NCBI RefSeq assembly: GCF_036373705.1
Contig: NC_089867.1
Location: 26,732,323 to 26,796,322, forward strand
Direction: 5' to 3'
Length of the DNA stretch: 64,000 nucleotides
Source: Amia ocellicauda
Taxonomy: Eukaryota > Chordata > Actinopteri > Amiiformes > Amiidae
The position numbers and the translations under genes are program-made. A model generated the notes under the pieces. That model worked only from the letters and a program-made list of their open reading frames with translations. It made no database searches and was not told the DNA's origin. Shown here piece by piece: positions 56,506 through 64,000 of this stretch. Positions within the stretch are counted from its first letter, which is position 1, and the number at the start of each line of letters is the position of its first letter.

Positions 56506-57528
56506 ATAGATTGATGTTCATGGGCAGAAAGGTTGTTCTATTCCTGATCTACACAAATCCACTGCACAGCACAGCTCTTCATTGCCCATTTTATTTACTG
56601 CATAAAACCATGAGGTTCCCTGTAAGCTTTAAGTTGTGGCGTACTGTGCCTTTTGGCCATGGGCCTTCAACAACATACAGATACTCCACCTCGTACCCAG
56701 ACCCTGGCAGCGCACACACATTTCCCCCTGGCATTGTTGTGTATGGATAATAGTGTTGCTTGAGGTTCGATTGTCATCTGATCTCGTGATTTAATGCAGA
56801 AGACAATGTGTTCCAATATGGTAAAGCAGTTTACTGAGAAACACAGCATATGATTGCATGGACTGATCTAAATATAGTCTAAGCAGGATCAAAACTTTGA
56901 GGGGAAAATAATATTGCATAACACAGTTGTGCAACAAGGATAAAACTATGGAGAAGTTTACAACACAGATAAGATAACATACAATACCTCTTTTGTGTCA
57001 GAGCCCTAACTATAATGTTGATCAAATTGTGAGGAAAATATTTCTTCTGCTTTTACTTCTCTGAATTGTATATATAATGTACCACCATGTATGAAATGAA
57101 GCTGAAATGACACTCAATCAATGCCACAGGAGGATGTGCATCTGGGAAAAAAGCTAGTTGCTTTATCTTAAACTCCCAGTTTTAGGATTACATATTTGTC
57201 CCCATATCATCATCGATTATAAAACAAGTTTGTGTACTTCATAATAGTCAATAACTTCCTTTGTTGGTATTGGAGGCAACTTCAACTAGATACTAGTACA
57301 TTCATTTTACTGATTGTATTGAAATCATACAAACAGATCAAACACCAGCTTTAAACATTATTGTTGTAAACAGAACCTAATGCCACATTGAAAAATCCAA
57401 GCTGTAGCAGCATTTGTAATGATGAAGATTACATAGTAAACCATTCATCATAATTATCTGCATTATTGTTTTTTAAAATAAAATTGTTAGGTACTTTATA
57501 CTGAGTGGGATTTTTATGGACCTGTTTC

Positions 57529-57553
57529 TCTTTCTTTCTTTCTTTCTTTCTTT
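57529..57553. repeat. (TTTC)n microsatellite
   Basis: Six tetranucleotide units, ctttctttctttctttcttt. Confidence 0.9.
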
Positions 57554-58329
57554 GATTTCGATGTACTAGTCCTGCTGTTTTGTGGAGATGGACACACTAT
57601 TCATATTAACTGTAACTTTGGTGGAAAACGGTTTAAAAGACAATTAATGCAATTTCCACAACTGTCCTCATGTATTTGTAGGACTGTTTAAATAAAGCGC
57701 CTGTGAATTTTCAATTCTATCCTATTAGCAACTTTTAACAGTTCAAAGAATAACCTTCACCAGAACAACTGTCTGAAGCTGAACCGAGGTAATAATGGGT
57801 AATAATGACGTTTGGTGCTGACTGATTACAAGTGCTTAATTAGTGCCAGAGCGCAGTGTGAACTAGACAGAGCGGACGTACAAGGGAGGTACCATAGCGT
57901 TTAGTGTGACAACATACGTATCATGCTTTTCATCAATATAACACACTAGTGACATCATCAATCCATTCATTGATAGGAAAAAGTCAAGACCAATCAGAGC
58001 CCTGGAATGGTGCAGTTTGGTCCCCCACACATGGGGTCTGTTCAGTGATTATGAACACATTGAAAGGGTTCACAGCATTCGCACTGTACTTGATCGGTTT
58101 ATATATATGCGCTAACATTTTTGAAATCCATAAATTAATGTGCTTGATATTTTATTTAGATTTTATTATTTTAACTTTTTAATTCTGATATATAGGCCTA
58201 TTATTATAAATTTCTTTATCCATCTCTCTACCTGAATTGTTTGTTAGGCCTACTGCATTTTTGCTGGACTGGAGAAATGGTAATTACTTTTCTGTACTCT
58301 ACCAGATACCTGAACATATTGTATGTACT

Positions 58330-58556
58330 TAATTTAACCTTAATTGAAGTAATAATCTGCTTAGATTTGACTTTTTAAACTGTGTAATAAAATAATAGTT
58401 GTTTATAAGTTATTTATAAAATGTTGAACTTAAAATAATGAAAAGGCTCTGATTTAGGAAATTATTACTTCAATTAAGGGTTAAGTAATTGGAACAAAAT
58501 CGGTTGGAACAAAACGCTGCAGGGTGGGGGTCCTCCAGGACCAGGGTTGAAAACCA
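58330..58556. mobile_element. MITE-like element, inverted copy of the 31164-31400 family
   Basis: Ends gggtcctccaggaccagggt and then tgaaaaccactg, the reverse complement of the 31164 terminus type. It shares the internal ggctctgatttagg and ttacttcaattaa words with that copy. Confidence 0.6.
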
Positions 58557-59523
58557 CTGCTCCACAGCATACATGACACCCACACATGAAACATGCAAAC
58601 AAGCCACATAGAAGAGGACAATGTGCTTAGTGTGGTAATATGCACAATTGTTTTCCTTTATGATACGTCTTCAACACAGTGACTCAACTAGTATTAAATA
58701 GCCCCCTCTAGTGGTTAAACCCACTTATCGCTATATCGTCATGTGTCTCATTTGACCTCATATGCGGTGTAGTATTCTTTACTGTAGTAACTGCATGGGT
58801 CCTTCACACTACTGCAGCTGATTAAAAGTTTCAATATCACACAATTCAATAACTGGATACTTTTTAAAAACAAATGATATAATCAAGGCTCTTGGAAAGA
58901 ATTAATTCATGCTCAAGGATAAGAATATTCCTTATAGTATAGAATAGTTTTTCCTTCTGCTTAAAGACAGCATAGGTTTTGAAATGAATGAAAACTGAAA
59001 TTGGGCATTAAACTCTGACCCAATTGAAGTGGTTTTTTATCTACTGAGCAGAAGAGTAAAATAAGAATACATTGAAAGATTCACACTTCATGTAGAATAT
59101 ATCTAGCTATACTTTATATATTCTTTTATTTTGGCAAAAAGAAAAATAATATTATCTTTTTCATACACATACATCTACATAATATGTATTATATTACATT
59201 GCATAATCCATCTATGTCCTTGCATGATACCTACAGTTGCTGGTGGTCTACAAACCACATGATTCACCTACAGAAGTGAAATATGTCCTTGCACCTCCTT
59301 AAACTGACACACGGTGGCAGAATATACTGTTTCCCCCACATATTTCAGAGCTCATGTTTCACATCTGACTGCAAAGTACAAAACATACACAAAATAGTGT
59401 CTCTGTCTAGGTGTGGGCGTAGGCATTAAACACACATTGTAATTCCTGAATTGGGAGTAAATAAATATTTATCCACTGTTCTCCAATTCTATATATTCCT
59501 ACATGATTTGTGGTACTCCCTTA

Positions 59524-59770
59524 TATGAATATATTATTATTATTATTTTTATTTCTTGGCAGACACCCTTATCCAGGGCGACTTACAACATAAGTGCAAA
59601 CAAAGTGCAAAAATACAGAGAAGTACAAGGCATCAATCATTACAAATTCAACTTAGCTAAAACAGCAATTCAAAATAATACATTTTACAAATTCCAGTTT
59701 ACAATTTACACAAGTACAGTAAGAGACTTCCTACATCCTGGACGGTGAAAGCTAAGTGCTGTCAAAATGT
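59524..59770. repeat. Dispersed repeat, 'gacacccttatccagggcgacttaca' family, copy 2
   Basis: An ATT-rich head, then ggcagacacccttatccagg and gcgacttaca, followed by caaagtgcaaaaatacag. Longer than the other two copies. Confidence 0.75.
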
Positions 59771-60194
59771 AGGGTTACAGACGAGGGCTACGGGAAAGGG
59801 AGCAAGAAGAAAACATTCAAGAACGCGAGAAGCAATAAACTGAAGTGCTATCTAGCAGGGATAGAGGACTAATATTACAAGTACTATATGAAGGTTAGGT
59901 CCCCAATAGCTCCAAAAAGTTTATCTGTATATAAACGTCACTATGAAAACCCTGAAATCTATGTTTCATATCCTTAAATAACTATGTCTTAGTATTCCAA
60001 AACATTCTCCCATTTAACCACAATCAAAATGGCAATTGATAATTAGAAAATGCCGCCCTGTAGCTCTGAATGCTGCTTCTTAAATAAGTAAATTCAGCAG
60101 ACATGTTATATCACTAAAATCCTAAACATTACAGAATGTTTTGCTATAAAAAATACATTTTGGGACAGAGTTAACATTTGATTGATTTCCCTCA

Positions 60195-60445
60195 GGAAAT
60201 GAGCTTGAAGAGAACAGTATTTGATCAATGTATACCAGCAGTGCTCACTTATGGCTCTGAAACCTGGTCACTTACTGCAAAAATGTTATAGACACTGTGG
60301 ATGACATACAGAAGCATGGAATAGCAAGAAGAGATTGAAAAATAAATACATGGATCAGAGAACAAATTAAAATATATGACGTAATTGAGAGCATGAAAAT
60401 GTTAAAATGGCAATGGGCCAGAAACATTGCTGTCTGGGTTGTCAC
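60195..60445 (+). pseudogene. RTE-type LINE reverse-transcriptase fragment
   Basis: From about 60210 the plus strand reads, with stops, LTYGSETWSLTAK, then a degenerate R-S-M-E-type stretch, then KMLKWQWARNIA. This order (TYGSETW..T, then RAMER..LG, then KW.WAGHIAR) is the C-terminal end of reverse transcriptases of RTE-like retrotransposons as I know them. Several stops; no 5' part of the element found. Confidence 0.6.
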
Positions 60446-61248
60446 TCATAGTGTAGCTCCCGATTGCATCCTGCACAATTAATATCCCTAATAAGCATTT
60501 CACATTGACAAGACAAATCCCCATACAACCACATGACGTACGAGTGTGTGACACCCACGGGAATCTTTTTCTTTGTTTGTTCAGAAACTGGCTTCAATCA
60601 TTTCATACTTTTGGACATCATAGACACTATTTAGTACTAGTATATGGTTAGGCCCTGTGTTTCACTGGATAACTGCACTAGTAGGAATAAGTATTATGGA
60701 GATAGATTGAGAGAGATAGAAAAACATACAGTATTTTGTAATTATTGAAAGATACATTGCACTACATTTGACCACCAGCAGCAACAGAATAAGATTCATA
60801 GTACTGTGTTGTAAACTTTAGTTTAGATTCATCCTTTTCACATAAATAATTACATACAGGGAAATTATATTTGGTATTATTACTAAATGTTATAACTGGA
60901 ACTCGTATTCTTTCCTATGTAGCTAGTGGGATGCTGTGTTAGGAAGGGTGCAAAATGGGGATCTGTAGGGTAAAGTGGGATATCTGGATGTGGGGGTCCT
61001 GGACTGGTCCATCGTGTAAAGCATGCTAGCCAGTGGGGGTACCTGGGTGGTGTCAGTGCAAAAGATGATATGTTTGTTGCACAAAGAGTAAAGAAAACAA
61101 AAGTATTCAAACCCATCATTTGGTCATTCTTTTGGTATAAATGTTGTTCATTGAACTATATGTTATCAATGGTGTCTATTCAGAGTGGGCAGCGCAGTGG
61201 AGTTTTCACTTTCTCCTCCTGGCTGCATGATGTTTGCCCTGTAGTAGC

Positions 61249-61420
61249 AGAGAGAGAGAGTGTGTGTGTGTGTGTGTGGCCTTGTGATGGACTGGCCAGG
61301 GTGCACCCTGCCTTGTGCCCTGCCTTGCGCCCTGTGACCGCCAGGTTAGGCTAAGTCTCACTGCAACCCTTTACTGGATGAAGCAATTATTGTATATGGA
61401 TGGATGGATGGATGGATATT
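61249..61420. repeat. Microsatellites (GA)n(GT)n and (TGGA)n
   Basis: gagagagag followed by tgtgtgtgtg at 61249-61278, and tggatggatggatggatgga-type repeat at 61396-61418, with a short GC-rich tandem (ccttgtgccctgccttgcgc) between. Non-coding. Confidence 0.85.
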
Positions 61421-62904
61421 TGCAGGGTTTGAACACTGAATTACTGAATTTCCAGTTGACTGAATGGAGTAAAGACATGGATTTATATGTAGAGCCAGTC
61501 AAATGTTTTACACTACATCCATTTTAACTCAGTGTAAGACTGGTATACAATACATTTAGAGTACAATACAACCTTCATTGAGTTATACAGAGAAACAAAC
61601 AAAATAAGCAGTATTATAGTGTGCTTCAATAGCAAACATTTCCCTCTGAGAATTTGACCTGTAGTGGGCAGTGTCAAGCAGCAACGCACTGGTGCTATAA
61701 TGCTGCTGGAAATGAATGCATCTTTCCATGCAGTGAGTGTGATCGCACGATCATTGTAGCAGAACTCTAGCTTCTTACATGAGAAGGCAATTATGCCAGA
61801 GAATGCAAGCAATGGCTATCATAATCAGGGGACATTTTTCTTCTTCCAACAGAACAGTCTGTCATATCAGAACCACAAAGGTTTTAAAACTGTAGTCAGA
61901 TTGTACTTAAAAAAATCTTTGATTTTGCTGCACATTCATGAATTACAAACATTTTAAGTAAAACTGCAATTAAAACCCAAGCAGATGAGCTGTGATGAAT
62001 AACAACAGCCCCCCTTGAGTTTCTAACAAAAACATGCTTTCAGTATCTGGACTCCTACAGCTGCCACTGAGCGTGGGGGTGTTCAGCAATGAGCAGAATG
62101 TCTAAACCTCCGTGGAACAATATTTAAATATCATGAAGAGCACAAAGACACTGCAACTACTGGTCTAACACATACATAAGACTCAGACGCACTAGGCATT
62201 ACATTATCTAGCCATGAGATGTATGTAAACGTTGAACAAAGACCTCATTTTTAGAGCTCCTCTCTGAAAACTACAGCAGTTCAACCGAGTAGAAAAGAAA
62301 CTTGTGAAAAAAGTCAATATTCTGGAAGAACGGCATCCATTCTGAAAAAGCAAAGCACGTATATTCCAACTGTACCATGCGCTCTCTGTTCCTGCAGGTT
62401 TATCTAAGGAATTTACCACTAATCTCCTACGCCATTATAAACCCCTTTTTGCGGTATAACATCTTTTATGCCCCATTAACTTTGAAATATTTACTGTTGG
62501 GCATTCAGTATTCTCTTTCAAAGACTCGGGTCACAAATCTCTGCAAAGGTTTCTCAGTTAAAGCCCTGACAGCTGGGCCGGCGAAGAACGAGAGCTGAGA
62601 AATGGCAAACAAGCCTCAATGTGCGGTAAATCTTGTGGAAACCTGAATAGAGCATCTGGTTTGATCTGGCCTGTAGCCACGCTTAATAACACCTTAAAAG
62701 AGTGAGCTTGTGTCATCTGCATTCCCACGTGACTCCCTTTCTTGTCTGTGGCATTTCCAAGGGTTAGACCAGTTCAAAGCTAAGGTGCTGCAAAAAGGTG
62801 GTGAAGAAGCTTTCCTAAACTTTCCTGCCCATCTCAGCAATACATTCCTCCAACGCTTTTGTAGGACAGAAAGGTTTTGTCTTGGTAGCATGAATCGGAA
62901 TTAT

Positions 62905-63060
62905 TTATTAGTATTATAATTATTTATTTTGTAGCAGATGTCATTACTCAGGGCGACTTACAATTTTCACAAGAAACATTTTCATAGCATTACAAAGTGC
63001 AGTAAAATACAATCAGAACAAAATATACAATAGCATCCTGGTACAAATGAATGATGACAA
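62905..63060. repeat. Dispersed repeat, 'gacacccttatccagggcgacttaca' family, copy 3
   Basis: Diverged copy: tttattttgtagcagatgtc, then attactcagggcgacttaca, then cattacaaagtgcagtaaaa. Same order of blocks as at 26018 and 59524. Confidence 0.65.
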
Positions 63061-64000
63061 CATACAGTTTAATGTAGGCATAGGAGAAGTTGCTGTAAAA
63101 CTGATACATTAGGAACCTGCAATAAAAAAGATTTGCACTTGGTTTTCAGCTTTGCCTTAGTCTAGCTCCTAGTCTGTCATCTGCCTGGTTCTTTTGCAAA
63201 TGACTGCTTAAGATAATGATCTATGTTACAAACAAACAAAAAAAGCATGTTTTGAAGTCTAAGTACTGGACGAGTGTAGAAGGACTTTGTTATGAATGTT
63301 TGAATAAACTGATGATAATAAACCTTAAAGTGAACAACCCTGTAGCTTAAAACAAAGGCAATGTGTTTGTTATAATCACTTCTGCAAAGTGTGAGAAATG
63401 TTATGCAGGCAAGAGTACTATTTCAAGGAAAATTGAAACACTTGCTTTGATCTTAAATCTAATGCCATCTTTAATCTTAGAGGGAAGGTGAGGGTGGATC
63501 AAATAATACCCACAGCTTCATTAATGAATTAGGATTAAGATCACATAATGTTTATGTATTTTCCTGCATTGTGAAATATTCCAAATATAAACACATCCTC
63601 CTCCTGGTGACAGCTGGCTCTACCTGTGTGACATCACTCTCTGGAGGCACCTGACACACAAATGCAGAAATCATCACAGGTTTGGCACAATCTTTGTGTC
63701 TTTATAAACCTCGGCATTGCTTTCTATTTCCAGACACTTCCACTATCAGGTGGAGCTCAAAAAATAATAGGGAACATTCTTTCCCTAGTAGTTAATGGCT
63801 CCTTAAATTAAATGTAGAAATAAAACAAACAGGTAGAGGTTTAAATGTCAATTGTCCTAAAAAGCCTCTCCCCACCCCACAGTATTTCCACAGCTTATCC
63901 ATAGTTTCCACGTTCCGGACAACATTTTAACATAATACCTTGAGCTGAGCTGTGACAAGATTACTAATGTGTGCAGAGTTATTGTGGGTATGAAGTCTGC

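Larger units (their letters stand above)
56506..59520. other. VLIG 3' UTR and intergenic DNA, no gene
   Basis: AATAAA motifs at 57477-57482 and 57691-57696 are candidate polyadenylation signals. A (TTTC)n microsatellite lies at 57529-57553 and a MITE-like copy at 58330-58556. No coding motif. Confidence 0.5.
59771..64000. other. 3' flank of window: no gene recognised apart from the LINE scrap and repeats
   Basis: AT-rich. Open frames such as 61070-61354 and 62377-62598 (plus) or 60883-61119 (minus) show no motif and no convincing splice pattern. Confidence 0.5.

Overview
The window is vertebrate nuclear DNA, most likely from a ray-finned fish. The evidence is vertebrate genes split by short GT-AG introns, several Tc1-type DNA transposons of the kind common in fish, hAT-type elements and MITEs with 8-bp target duplications, an RTE-like LINE scrap, and many AT, GT and GA microsatellites. 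I cannot name the species.

Layout. (1) 1-10,000, plus strand: the 3' fourteen exons of P3H1 (collagen prolyl 3-hydroxylase 1), ending in an unusual Pro/Glu/Gln repeat tail and a KEEL ER-retrieval ending. (2) 10,000-19,600: a gene-poor, repeat-rich stretch with a truncated Tc1 element, a 42-bp minisatellite, a GPCR-like pseudogene fragment, a complete-looking Tc1 element with long IR/DR termini, and a foldback element around a 21-bp minisatellite. (3) 19,615-30,685, minus strand: MYO19 (unconventional myosin XIX), for which I could place about 23 coding exons. A CpG-rich, CRE-containing probable promoter lies near 32.1-32.3 kb. (4) 32,300-37,000: hAT and Tc1 elements. (5) 37,200-47,700, minus strand: a small duplicated locus. 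It has two homologous promoter/first-exon blocks (37.25-37.67 and 44.76-45.15 kb), an intact five-bladed tachylectin-2-like lectin gene (41,645-42,590), and a terminal exon of an aerolysin/natterin-like protein (47,460-47,693). The 3' untranslated region of that exon is homologous to that of the lectin gene. (6) 50,290-51,174: an internally deleted Tc1 element, directly followed by (7) 51,396-56,505, plus strand: an interferon-inducible very large GTPase (VLIG/GVIN type, 1584 aa) with an ISRE and a TATA-like box in its upstream region. (8) 56,500-64,000: no gene seen, only repeats.

P3H1 and MYO19 are housekeeping or matrix genes (ER collagen modification; mitochondrial actin motor). The 37-57 kb part looks like a fast-evolving innate-immunity neighbourhood, with a GlcNAc/GalNAc-type lectin fold, a pore-forming-type beta-strand module and an interferon-inducible GTPase. 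The shared 3' ends and duplicated 5' ends suggest that the lectin and the aerolysin-like exon descend from one tandemly duplicated gene. This is the part most likely to be undescribed.
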